From positions 620,001 to 684,000 of the forward strand of contig NZ_AP025732.1 of the NCBI RefSeq assembly GCF_023734775.1: a stretch of DNA of 64,000 nt, read 5' to 3'. The DNA comes from Nostoc cf. commune SO-36 (GTDB taxonomy: Bacteria; Cyanobacteriota; Cyanobacteriia; Cyanobacteriales; Nostocaceae). The position numbers and the translations under genes were made by a program. Below the pieces are notes generated by a model. That model made no database searches, was not told the DNA's origin, and saw only the letters and a program-made list of their open reading frames with translations. The first letter of the stretch is position 1, and every line of letters begins with the position of its first letter. Below, one piece after another: positions 51,318-59,199 of this stretch.

Positions 51318-51624
51318 CTAATCCAATGACTTTAGTATCAGTGAAGAGTGATGAAAAAGTTGGGTCATTCTTAAAACTCGCTTCAGCAGTAGCAAGAGCA
51401 TTAATTACGCCACCTTTAATTAATAAGTTCACCTCGGTATCAGTCAAAGCTTCTAAGGCACTTTGACTATAGTTTGAAAAAATAGCATCCCCTTGAGCAG
51501 TAGCAAAATTAGGATTGGGATCGGGGGTAGGATTGGGTACTGGCTTAGGATTGAGATCAAGCTTAGACTTGCCCTTGAAAGTACTTAAGGATGCACGTAG
51601 ACCTCTTCGTTCTGCTTTTGACAT
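51250..51624 (-). CDS. N-terminal part of the split RTX protein
   Basis: The frame starts at the ATG at 51624 (MSKAERRGLRASLSTFKGKS), preceded by AGAGG. It continues with a Pro/Asn/Asp linker (PKPVPNPTPDPNPN), a helical segment LTDTEVNLLIKGGVINALAT, and ETKVLANFAV, where the frame turns to RT-stop. The continuation GRNQNFSFDF is in the next frame, so one inserted base at about 51255-51262 splits the gene. There is no Sec signal, as expected for type I secretion. Confidence 0.8.
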   Translation of the reverse strand: MSKAERRGLRASLSTFKGKSKLDLNPKPVPNPTPDPNPNFATAQGDAIFSNYSQSALEALTDTEVNLLIKGGVINALATAEASFKNDPTFSSLFTDTKVIGLDGQFTGNSNSETKVLANFAVRT

Positions 51625-51668
51625 CAAAACCTCTGTTGATTTTATTTAGTTATACCGATTCTCTATTG

Positions 51669-51779
51669 GGTGAGGTACAGTTTTGACATCTCTCCTAAAA
51701 GGAGAAAAGCTTCGAATTTATCACCCTTCCACTGGGAGGAAGGGGGTTAGTAGGTCTGTCTGCATACCTGTACCTCACC
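51669..51779. repeat. MITE-like element with GGTGAGGTACAG ends
   Basis: Perfect 12-base ends GGTGAGGTACAG (51669-51680) and CTGTACCTCACC (51768-51779) enclose 87 bases with a small TCTCCTAAAAGGAGA hairpin. It lies just upstream of the RTX gene start and downstream of the TPR-OGT gene. Confidence 0.7.
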
Positions 51780-51894
51780 GAATTGAAAATGGCTTTCCGA
51801 GTTCTAGGCGTAAAAAGTCGGAAACTAATTGTCTCATATTTTACAATCTAAGTTTCTCGATATCCTTATGAACCTGTCAGTTTTTTGATAACAA

Positions 51895-51923
51895 ACGATG
51901 TCTACGACGGGCTACGCCTAAGC
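51895..51923. repeat. Dispersed repeat, copy 4, inserted at the end of the TPR-OGT gene
   Basis: ACGATGTCTACGACGGGCTA followed by CGCCTAAGC. On the coding strand it reads GAAGAAGC-TTAGGCGTAGCCCGTCGTAG-ACATCGTTTGTTATCAAAA. The paralogous gene at 48280-48300 has GAAGAGGCGATCGTCTGTTA at the same site. The repeat thus sits in what was a GCGATCG word and supplies the TAG stop. Confidence 0.8.
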
Positions 51924-54884
51924 TTCTTCCATCTTTCCCTGTTCTTGCAGTACCACCCCCAAGTTATAATGAGCTTTTGCTAAGTCGGGCTGTAGTGCGA
52001 TCGCAGCTCGATAGTAAATAACAGCAGTTTGCCAATCACCTGCTTCTTGGCGGGCAACGCCCAAATGATAATTTAATTCAGCGTAATAGGCTTGTTTCTC
52101 TGTTGATAGTTTCCCTTGGGCAAAAAGTGCATTCCCTAAATTGACTTCCGCTTCTATGCAGTTGGGCTGAAATTCCAGAGCTTTTTGATAAGATAAGATC
52201 GCTTCGTGCCACTTACCTTGTTGTTGCAGGGTGTAGCCCAAATTATTGTAAATTGTCCCTGCATCTGGCCGCAAAGTAATAGCTCTTTGGTAAGCGTCTT
52301 CAGCTTCTGGTAACTGTCCTTGGGCTTGACGCAAGTTGCCTAAACTAAACCAAATTTTCACGGCGTTAGGCTGAACTTGCGAAGCTGCACTCAAAAATTT
52401 CTCCGCTTCCGGGAATGCACCTTTTTGCTGTGCCAGCATCCCTAAGCCATATAATGCTTCTGAATAGTCTGGTTGTTCTTCTATTATCTGACTATATAGT
52501 TCTTCAGCTTCGTCTAAACGATTAGCTCGATGATGTTGAACTGCAAGTTGAAAGAGTTCAGCAATATCTTGAGCATCAAATTGTCTTGGTTTATTAACCA
52601 GCTGCAAAATAAAATCTTCCAGCGCTCTGACTGGCTTTAAATCGCCATATAATTTATGTTTATTTTCTCCAACTTGCTGGGAGATATATTGCCGATACTT
52701 CGCATCTTTCCCCAGACGGATGGCTATTTGCACATATTCTGCTTTACTCGAAGCGATCGTCTCTTCTATACCCATCATCTTCAAAATTGCCAGAGAATGC
52801 CGTCCCCGCATCAGTTCTCCTGGTAAAGTGACAACCGGAATATTGTGGGCAATAGATTCGAGGGTAGAGTTACATCCAGACCAACCAATACTATCTAAAA
52901 AGACATCTGCTAAAGCTGTAGTCCCCGCAAATTTAGTCTCACTCAGAGAAGACAAAAATAAACAGTGATTTTGATAATCCAACCCTAATGCTGCAAAAGC
53001 ATGATTTAAGCGCTGGCGAAATACTTCTGTAGTCTCTTCACTTGTGTGCTTGATAAATACAAATTTAGAATTCTCTAGCTCTTTCGCAATGGAAGGAAAA
53101 ACATCATCATGATTGGGCAAATATTTATATAATGACTGACAACACCAGAAGAAAATATCATCCTCTTTTAAACCTATATCTGGTTTCTTAATTTCTTCGG
53201 GTAGAATTTCTAAAGGTATGTAATGAGTAGATAAATTTGGTAATTTAACTATTTTTTCTGTGTAATGTTCTTGAGCATTTTCTGGTTCCATTAAATCACT
53301 GCTCAAGTAATAGTCAATAGTCGGTAAGCCACTGGTATCAGGGTGTCCCCAAGATGTCATTTGAATAGGCGCTAATCGAAGACAACCCAGTTGGGTTGTC
53401 ATTATGTCCATGCCAAATTCTGGGTAAATTAGGATATGTAATTTATCGTGTGCTATTGTTTCACACAATTGTTCAACTGAGTAAGCACCATGAATAAATT
53501 TATCAAAAGTTTTGTTGGCACTGATTGTTGAATCGTCTTGTTGTATCCCAGGCTGATAACCAAATAGTTCAAATTCACTTCTATCTAGATTTTCTATCCA
53601 ACCTTTAATAGGAATTTTCCAATTAGAATGATTATAGAAAAATGCCGAGATAATACCAACCCGAATCTTTTGATTTTTATCTAAACTTGGCATCAAAAGC
53701 GGCTGGCTATATTGGGGATAGCGACTCGACATCATCTGGCAAATCATTTCCCCATAAGTCTGCTGTAAATCTCGGTCATTGAAGCCTTGATATGCTAAAT
53801 AAAAAGGCTGGAATGTTCCCACACCCTCGGCTGCTTTTGCCCGTTCTTGTTGATTACTTAATTCACAAGTTTTAGCTAAATTTTGCAAATGCTGTTGATA
53901 TTGATTTCGTCTAAATGTAATTTCATCAACACTAGAATAAATAATTGGCAGTTGGCTGATACAAATACCCAATTTAGCAAAAGCATGGTTTGGCGTAAGT
54001 TTGACAACTTGTTCAAACGCCTCTACTGCTGCTTGCATTTTGTTAATTTGTGTAAATACTAATCCTAAGTTGAAATAGATGTAATCAATATCAGGTTGGA
54101 CTTTAATAGCTTGTTGATAGGATTCTATAGCGGCATCAAATTGATTTAGTTCCCTCAGAACATTTCCTAAGTTGTTATGGCTGATTGCAAAATCAGGTTT
54201 AATCTTTAGGGCATTTTTGTAAGCTTCTATTGCTTCTTCAAATTTTCCTTGTTCTTCGAAAATATACCCTAAGTTGTGATAGGCGTAATGATAGTCTGGT
54301 TTAATTTTTATTGCTTGTTGCTGACAATTTATCGCCTCATTTAATCGCCCTTGTTTTTGGAGTACCTCTCCCAAATTACTATGAGCTAATACGAAATCTG
54401 GCTGCAATGCGATCGCTTGACGATAATATAACTCTGCTATCTTGAAATCGCCTGTTTGCTGCTTACTGAAAGCAAACTGATGATTTAAGTCTGCGTAGTG
54501 GACTTGTTCTTCTGGTGAGAGCTTGCCTTGAATGTGAAGAACATTACTAATGTTGACTTGCACTTCTATGCAGTCGGGGAGAATTTCTAGTGCTTTTTTA
54601 TAAGAGGCGATCGCTTCTTCTAGCTTACCCTGTTGTTGGAGAGTAAACCCCAAGCTGTTGTGTATTGCCGCTGCTTGTGGCTCTAATTGCAGAGCTGCTT
54701 GAAAAAATTGTTCTGCATTTTGATATTTTTCCTGCTGCTGCGCCAGCATACCTAATCCATATAATGCCTCTGACTGCTGGGGATTTATATCTATAATTTG
54801 ACGATAAACCTCTTCGGCTTGGATGAAGCGCTTGGCTCGTTGATATTTACTTGCGAGTTGGAGAGCCTCAGGAATTGTAGTCAT
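51918..54884 (-). CDS. TPR - OGT/SPINDLY-like (GT41) glycosyltransferase - TPR protein
   Basis: A 988-residue soluble protein. TPR units run from about 1 to 310. The GT41 catalytic part is about 370-720, with APIQMTSWGHPDTSGLPTID near 505-524, the HYTEKIVKLPN segment, and DSIGWSGCNSTLESIAHNIP near 660-679 followed by VTLPGELMRGRHS. A second TPR array follows from about 735 to the end. GT41 enzymes transfer GlcNAc, glucose or fucose to Ser/Thr (or Asn) of proteins, with TPRs binding the substrate. The ATG at 54884 is chosen because GGAGG lies 8 bases upstream; the earlier TTG is weaker. The C-terminus is cut short by an inserted repeat. It lies between the secreted RTX protein and the exporter locus. 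Confidence 0.9.
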   Translation of the reverse strand: MTTIPEALQLASKYQRAKRFIQAEEVYRQIIDINPQQSEALYGLGMLAQQQEKYQNAEQFFQAALQLEPQAAAIHNSLGFTLQQQGKLEEAIASYKKALEILPDCIEVQVNISNVLHIQGKLSPEEQVHYADLNHQFAFSKQQTGDFKIAELYYRQAIALQPDFVLAHSNLGEVLQKQGRLNEAINCQQQAIKIKPDYHYAYHNLGYIFEEQGKFEEAIEAYKNALKIKPDFAISHNNLGNVLRELNQFDAAIESYQQAIKVQPDIDYIYFNLGLVFTQINKMQAAVEAFEQVVKLTPNHAFAKLGICISQLPIIYSSVDEITFRRNQYQQHLQNLAKTCELSNQQERAKAAEGVGTFQPFYLAYQGFNDRDLQQTYGEMICQMMSSRYPQYSQPLLMPSLDKNQKIRVGIISAFFYNHSNWKIPIKGWIENLDRSEFELFGYQPGIQQDDSTISANKTFDKFIHGAYSVEQLCETIAHDKLHILIYPEFGMDIMTTQLGCLRLAPIQMTSWGHPDTSGLPTIDYYLSSDLMEPENAQEHYTEKIVKLPNLSTHYIPLEILPEEIKKPDIGLKEDDIFFWCCQSLYKYLPNHDDVFPSIAKELENSKFVFIKHTSEETTEVFRQRLNHAFAALGLDYQNHCLFLSSLSETKFAGTTALADVFLDSIGWSGCNSTLESIAHNIPVVTLPGELMRGRHSLAILKMMGIEETIASSKAEYVQIAIRLGKDAKYRQYISQQVGENKHKLYGDLKPVRALEDFILQLVNKPRQFDAQDIAELFQLAVQHHRANRLDEAEELYSQIIEEQPDYSEALYGLGMLAQQKGAFPEAEKFLSAASQVQPNAVKIWFSLGNLRQAQGQLPEAEDAYQRAITLRPDAGTIYNNLGYTLQQQGKWHEAILSYQKALEFQPNCIEAEVNLGNALFAQGKLSTEKQAYYAELNYHLGVARQEAGDWQTAVIYYRAAIALQPDLAKAHYNLGVVLQEQGKMEEA

Positions 54885-55059
54885 GTCGCTTTCCTCCAAA
54901 TTCAATTAATATTCCTTTTATTCTCATATCTGCAAGGAACTCAAGTTTCTGAAACTTATAACTGAACTCGCTTAAAATCAACTAATATTTATGTCCACTT
55001 AACTACTTACTAAACTTAGTTAAAACAAGTTTTACCTTTCGGGGATCTACGAAAGGCTT

Positions 55060-55536
55060 AGAGGTTGTTTCAAAAGTAGTTGACTGTAATTTGAGGCACT
55101 CATTGATCCCCCCTAACCCCCCTTAAAAAGCTACGGTGTACACACAAGCACCATCTGAAAAGGTTTCAGGCGTTATAGACCCCTTAAATTGTCATTACGA
55201 GCGCAGTGATAACGAAGTAATCACATAATCCCGTGAGTTTTTGCGATTGCTTGTCTACGACACGCTCTTGCGAACGTCGTTCCTCCTCCCAATGACAGAC
55301 TTTCAGAGCGATCGCACAATCCTATTGCTAGAGGACGAAACCAATTGTCAGGTGGGATTTCACGACTTGTGTGTACACCGTAGCCTTAAAAAGGGGGGGA
55401 ACCCGGAGTCAAAGTCCCCCTTTTTAAGGGGAGCCAGTGCGATCTTGGGGGTTTCCCCCATGAGCAACTGGCGTGGATTTAGGGGGATCTAAAAGTTTTG
55501 TTACCGAGAAAAGGACTTTTCAAACATCCTCTTAAG
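55060..55536. mobile_element. Nested repeat elements, inner MITE with 10-base target duplication
   Basis: The inner element 55131-55383 (253 bases) has perfect 18-base inverted ends CTACGGTGTACACACAAG / CTTGTGTGTACACCGTAG. It is flanked by CCTTAAAAAG at 55121-55130 and 55384-55393, a 10-base target duplication. The host sequence (CCCCCCTTAAAAAGGGGGG type) is itself part of an outer repeat with imperfect ends GAGGTTGTTTCAAAAGT and ACTTTTCAAACATCCTC. The inner element carries a further GTCATTACGAGCGCAGTGA ... CCAATGACAG palindromic repeat. No transposase frame is present. Confidence 0.85.
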
Positions 55537-55935
55537 GCTACGAGAAAGTATTTCACTTATGACTATTAACCCACAGTCTCAATTTAGAGGGAGCAGACAG
55601 CAAGGAGACTAGCCTGGGTTATAGGACTATATGTTGTAAAGTTTTATTGCGAAAGCAGTTATTTGAGAACAAACAATGTATTTTAGGTGAAAGCCGAAGG
55701 TTCAAATGAGCTAAGAGCCTTCGGCAATTTATGAATCTACTAGGTTCAACCTAACTCTACTTACAAAAGTTAATACCTTATGTAAGTAGAGTTTTATTAT
55801 TAATTAAGTCATTCAGTGGGAATAAACCAAGTTATCTTAAGAAAAGTAAACAGGCTTAAAACCCTTACGAATTGCTAACGACAAAGTACAGCCATCGCCA
55901 GTTAGCTTTAATTGCGTCGACCTACTTAATTACTA
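55537..55935. other. Gene-free region after the double-glycine protein gene
   Basis: This stretch of 399 bases includes TTCGGCAATTTATGAATC and the partly palindromic AACTCTACTTACAAAAGTTA ... TTATGTAAGTAGAGTTTT (about 55754-55791). In that pair CTCTACTTAC and GTAAGTAGAG form a 10-base stem followed by TTTTATT. This is a good terminator candidate for the minus- or plus-strand neighbours. No gene is seen. Confidence 0.45.
55756..55794. terminator. Hairpin terminator candidate
   Basis: CTCTACTTAC (about 55756-55765) pairs with GTAAGTAGAG (about 55780-55789), followed by TTTTATTATT on the plus strand. It stands downstream of the double-glycine protein gene. Confidence 0.5.
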
Positions 55936-56211
55936 TCAGGCGCTAGCAGATGATGAATTTGAGGTAGAGTTAGAACTTGTAGGAGTTGCATTAGTAGTAG
56001 TACTGGCATTAGTGCTTGTCGAAGGACCGGTTGCACTAGCGTTAGCACTTGCAGTAGCGGTGTTGGGGGTAACCGCTGGTGGGGGTGTAACAACAACTGG
56101 GGGTTTAACAGGGCGATTATAACGAGGACGGCGGTTCTTAGAACCAGCACCACCAACTACGCCTTCGACGGAAACGCTAACTTCCAAGTAGTTTAGATCA
56201 GAAATAATCAT
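55936..56211 (-). CDS. Double-glycine leader secreted peptide with Ser/Thr/Asn-rich tail
   Basis: A 91-residue product. The leader MIISDLNYLEVSVSVEGVVGG is split here as MIISDLNYLE plus VSVSVEGVVGG, a cyanobacterial double-glycine leader with Gly-Gly at 20-21, the expected cut site for C39-peptidase exporters. The predicted mature part has a basic patch (SKNRRPRYNRP), a Pro/Val stretch (VKPPVVVTPPPAVTP), and about 40 residues made almost only of Ser, Thr, Asn and Ala. Five N-x-S/T triplets are found there. The ATG at 56211 follows AGGAG at 9 bases, which decides the start. The exporter genes lie upstream on the same strand. It is probably exported and possibly glycosylated (inference). Confidence 0.82.
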   Translation of the reverse strand: MIISDLNYLEVSVSVEGVVGGAGSKNRRPRYNRPVKPPVVVTPPPAVTPNTATASANASATGPSTSTNASTTTNATPTSSNSTSNSSSASA

Positions 56212-56669
56212 TTGAATTTCTCCTAAGAGTTGCAATTATTGTTGGGAATCTTTCGGTGGAACAAACTTTTTTTGACCACATCTTTACTATAGTTTATTTC
56301 TCAAAAAAGTCAATACTTTTTTGAGAAATTTTTGATTAATAAAACTAATATATTCAAGTACGAAAATAATCATATATAGTGTTAAGTTACTTTAAAAATA
56401 ATTGCATAACAAAGTTAGTAAAAATAAAAAAATTTATTGCTCAGCAAGAATTACAGCTATTAAGCTTAGTTTTTAATTACCCTAAAGCAGCAGTTTTATG
56501 AATACATTTACAAAACGCTAATAACAAAAAATATTCAGTTTTTAAGTAAATAAAATTAGTGTTAACAACATTCTTGAAAACTAGGGCATCTACCCTAAAT
56601 CAAGGGGAGATAGTTAGCTACAAAAACATTTGGATTTAATGAACTATTTAGTATTGGTGAATAACAGGC
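56212..56669. promoter_or_regulatory. AT-rich promoter region of the double-glycine peptide gene
   Basis: The 458 bases between the PpiC-type gene and the peptide gene are very AT-rich. CTCAAAAAAGTCAATACTTTTTTGAG at about 56301-56326 is a near-perfect palindrome (CTCAAAAAAGT / ACTTTTTTGAG). It may be an operator or a terminator of the upstream gene. The peptide thus probably has its own promoter. Confidence 0.5.
56301..56326. promoter_or_regulatory. Palindrome upstream of the peptide gene
   Basis: The arms CTCAAAAAAGT and ACTTTTTTGAG are separated by CAAT. It lies about 90 bases before the peptide start. It can be read as an intrinsic terminator (stem followed by AAATTTTTG) or as a dyad operator. 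Confidence 0.5.
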
Positions 56670-57452
56670 TTAAATCTTCTCTAGCAATTCCTCCTGCGAT
56701 CGCATATTTGTATCCGAGTCTATTTGAGTAACTATTTTCACCCTGTCGATTTGTTGCTCTAACCAATCAGCAAATAATTCTGTAATAATTTTCTGGCGCA
56801 ATTGTTCATCTAATTGGGGTTGAATGACTTCTTCCACCCAAATTAAATGCACTCCCTTAAGAGTCGTAATCGGTTTGAGAGCTTGTGGTGGTGCAGCAGC
56901 AAATACAGCGGCTGCAATCTCTGGACGAAAATCTTTACGATATCGAAGTCCTTGGTATCCATAAGTACGTCGGGCTTCTGGTTCTGAAATATATAAACGA
57001 GCAATTTCTGGAAAACTGATTTCGCCTTCTTCTAGGGCATAAAAAAACTCTAAAGCCAAGTCTCGATCCTCGAAGACGACTTCGTAGGTAATGGAGGCGA
57101 CATAATCCAGCTGGTGTTCATAAAAGTGCTTTTCGAGTTGATGGGAAAATAGATGATTCGCTAACTTCCGCGCAAGGATGTTGTTGTAGGCTAATTCTTC
57201 AAACTGATCCACAGACAGGTGGTGTTTTTCTAGCCATGCCCAAGTGTCTTTAGCTTTAACAAGCTTCTTGGCAAGCCGTAAGTCATCTCCTTCTTGCTGT
57301 AATTCTTCTGATGTGACTGTTATTCCTGCTGCTTGAGCTGTTTCGGCAATAATGCTTTGCGATGCGATCGCTTTCACCACAGCAGGTATATGACAGGAGA
57401 GTTTAAGACTATGAATGATATCTGAAGTAGAAATGGTCAGATTATGGGGCAT
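56670..57452 (-). CDS. PpiC/SurA-type peptidyl-prolyl isomerase of the export locus
   Basis: A 260-residue protein without signal peptide. The N-terminal helical part (to about 120) is SurA_N-like. A parvulin-type rotamase part follows, with ITYEVVFEDRDLALEFFYAL, GEISFPEIARLY and YQGLRYRKDFRPEIAAAVFA near 160-190. LKGVHLIWVEEV is the usual end of the domain. Such cytosolic PpiC proteins sit beside HlyB/HlyD exporters in Nostoc and may hold the substrate unfolded. It is 90 bases downstream of the HlyD gene. Confidence 0.85.
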   Translation of the reverse strand: MPHNLTISTSDIIHSLKLSCHIPAVVKAIASQSIIAETAQAAGITVTSEELQQEGDDLRLAKKLVKAKDTWAWLEKHHLSVDQFEELAYNNILARKLANHLFSHQLEKHFYEHQLDYVASITYEVVFEDRDLALEFFYALEEGEISFPEIARLYISEPEARRTYGYQGLRYRKDFRPEIAAAVFAAAPPQALKPITTLKGVHLIWVEEVIQPQLDEQLRQKIITELFADWLEQQIDRVKIVTQIDSDTNMRSQEELLEKI

Positions 57453-57542
57453 AACACGATATCTCCAATAATTAAGGGAATTGGGTATATATAGGGCATT
57501 GATTATTCCTCTTCTCTCCCTTGTTTTATTTCCTCGCTTTGA

Positions 57543-59090
57543 CTACATCTCTAAACCGTTTTTTTGCAGTTTCTTAAACGGATCTAGAACAAAGTCAATT
57601 ACCCGTCGTTGACGAATGATGACTTCAGCATTCGCTGTCTGTCCGGCACCTAACAGAATACGTTTGTTGCCAGTTTGGACATACTGCTGGTCTAAGGTGA
57701 TTTCTAATTCATAGTTTTCGATATTGCCTTGGGGTGTTTGGGTAATTTTCGAGTCAGGCGAGATCCAAGCAACTTTACCTTGCACGATGCCATACTCTTG
57801 GAAGGGATAAGCATCAAATTTGACTTTTACTGGCATTCCTAGCTTCAAGAAACCGCTATCTTGATTAGGCATACTTGCTCTAAGTACAAACTCTGCTTGC
57901 TTCGGTGCGATTTGGGCAATCCTTTGACCGACTTGTACCACTGCTCCTGCCTTAGTGGTGGGTAATTCAAAAATCACCCCATTAATTGGCGATCGCACCA
58001 CTCGTTGCTGAATTTGCAACCTTGTAGATATAAGCTGGCTTTTAGTCTGAGCGATTTCTGATTGTGTTGCTGTTATTTGTGCCTGTACGTCTTTTAGCTG
58101 CTCCTGATTTTTCATGACAGCCAGTTCTCCGGCTTGCATGACGCTTTTATAGCTATTTTGTTCTCCTTGCAGTCGGAGTTTTGCTTGTTTGATATCAGAC
58201 TCTAACGTTTTGATAGTTACTTGGTAACGATTTATCTCTTCCGCCAAACGAAATTCAGCTTGTTTAATCTCTGATACAGACTTGTTATAGAGTCGTTTGC
58301 TTTCTTGCTCTTCTTTTTTTAGTTCATCAACTTGGGTTGCAGAAACCGCGCCATCGTTAACCAGCTTGCTAAAGCGTTCAACTTGCTTAGAATCTATACT
58401 CCAACGGGTTTTAGCCGATTCCTGATCTTCACGACTGGTGTCAATCTGCTGCTCTGCTTGGTTAACTAATGATTGCTTTTCTAACTTTTGCAGGTTATAG
58501 CTACTCAGTTTCGCATCCAGGTCTTGCTGCACCTGGTTGACTTGAGCCATTTTTTCTAATTCTTGGGATTTATTTTGTTGCTCTAAGAGGCTAGTTGACA
58601 TTAGGAGTTGATTTTTCAGCAATTCCAGTTGAGATTGCCGATTTTGTAGCCCTTGCAATTTGCTCTGGACTTGTTGCAGTTCCGTTTGCAGCAGTTCAGA
58701 ATCCAGTTCCAGTAAAATCTGACCGGCTCTAACTGTATCTCCTTCTCTGACCGGAACTGCTTTGACACTCCCACTAGCTTGAGCGTCTAATTTTTGAGTT
58801 GCGCCTTTAGGTTCTATACGTCCTCTGGCGCTACCAGTTTCATCTACTTTCGAGAGTGTTGCCCAAGGCAAGAATAGACCAGTAAAGCCAATGAGCGCAT
58901 ACAACAAACCACGAGTCCAAACTTGAGGTAAGGCATTGAGCAATCCTTCTGTACCGTAGTACAAATCTTGACTCTCATTTTCTGCCTCTGTCTGCTCGTC
59001 GAATTCTACTGATTCCTCTTGCTGTGTGTAACCTTGATACTTATCTTGCTCATCTTGGGGAAGTGGCAATGATCTATTGGGATTTGGCAT
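57543..59090 (-). CDS. HlyD-family membrane fusion (adaptor) protein
   Basis: A 515-residue periplasmic adaptor that links an inner-membrane ABC exporter to a TolC-like outer channel. After a cytosolic acidic N-tail (1-58), one membrane helix (about 60-78) is followed by the first half of a lipoyl-type domain (AQASGSVKAVPVREGDTVRAG). Then come a long coiled coil (about 140-355, rich in Gln, Glu, Leu), the second half (RSPINGVIFELPTTKAGAVVQ) and a beta-barrel. It sits between the ABC exporter and the PpiC protein and is surely part of the same transport system. No tolC gene is nearby. Confidence 0.93.
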   Translation of the reverse strand: MPNPNRSLPLPQDEQDKYQGYTQQEESVEFDEQTEAENESQDLYYGTEGLLNALPQVWTRGLLYALIGFTGLFLPWATLSKVDETGSARGRIEPKGATQKLDAQASGSVKAVPVREGDTVRAGQILLELDSELLQTELQQVQSKLQGLQNRQSQLELLKNQLLMSTSLLEQQNKSQELEKMAQVNQVQQDLDAKLSSYNLQKLEKQSLVNQAEQQIDTSREDQESAKTRWSIDSKQVERFSKLVNDGAVSATQVDELKKEEQESKRLYNKSVSEIKQAEFRLAEEINRYQVTIKTLESDIKQAKLRLQGEQNSYKSVMQAGELAVMKNQEQLKDVQAQITATQSEIAQTKSQLISTRLQIQQRVVRSPINGVIFELPTTKAGAVVQVGQRIAQIAPKQAEFVLRASMPNQDSGFLKLGMPVKVKFDAYPFQEYGIVQGKVAWISPDSKITQTPQGNIENYELEITLDQQYVQTGNKRILLGAGQTANAEVIIRQRRVIDFVLDPFKKLQKNGLEM

Positions 59091-59106
59091 GGTTCTATTT
59101 CCGATA

Positions 59107-59155
59107 ACACTGGGGACTGGGGAGTAAGGACTGAGGACTAGGGACTGGAGATAAG
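59107..59155. repeat. Heptamer-type repeat (GGGACTG)n between exporter genes
   Basis: GGGGACTGGGGAGTAAGGAC and TGAGGACTAGGGACTGG are degenerate GGACTGG/GGACTAG units. They separate the exporter and HlyD genes. Confidence 0.75.
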
Positions 59156-59199
59156 GGAGAAATAAGCAATGTCCAATACCTAATGCCCCATGCCCAACC

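Noticed and set aside
55241..55492. 83-residue plus-strand frame in the nested repeats
   Set aside because: It lies entirely within MITE and palindromic repeat sequence and has no domain.
55926..56156. Leu/Val-rich overlapping frame on the double-glycine peptide gene
   Set aside because: It is a shadow of the Ser/Thr/Asn repeats in another frame; no SD and no leader.
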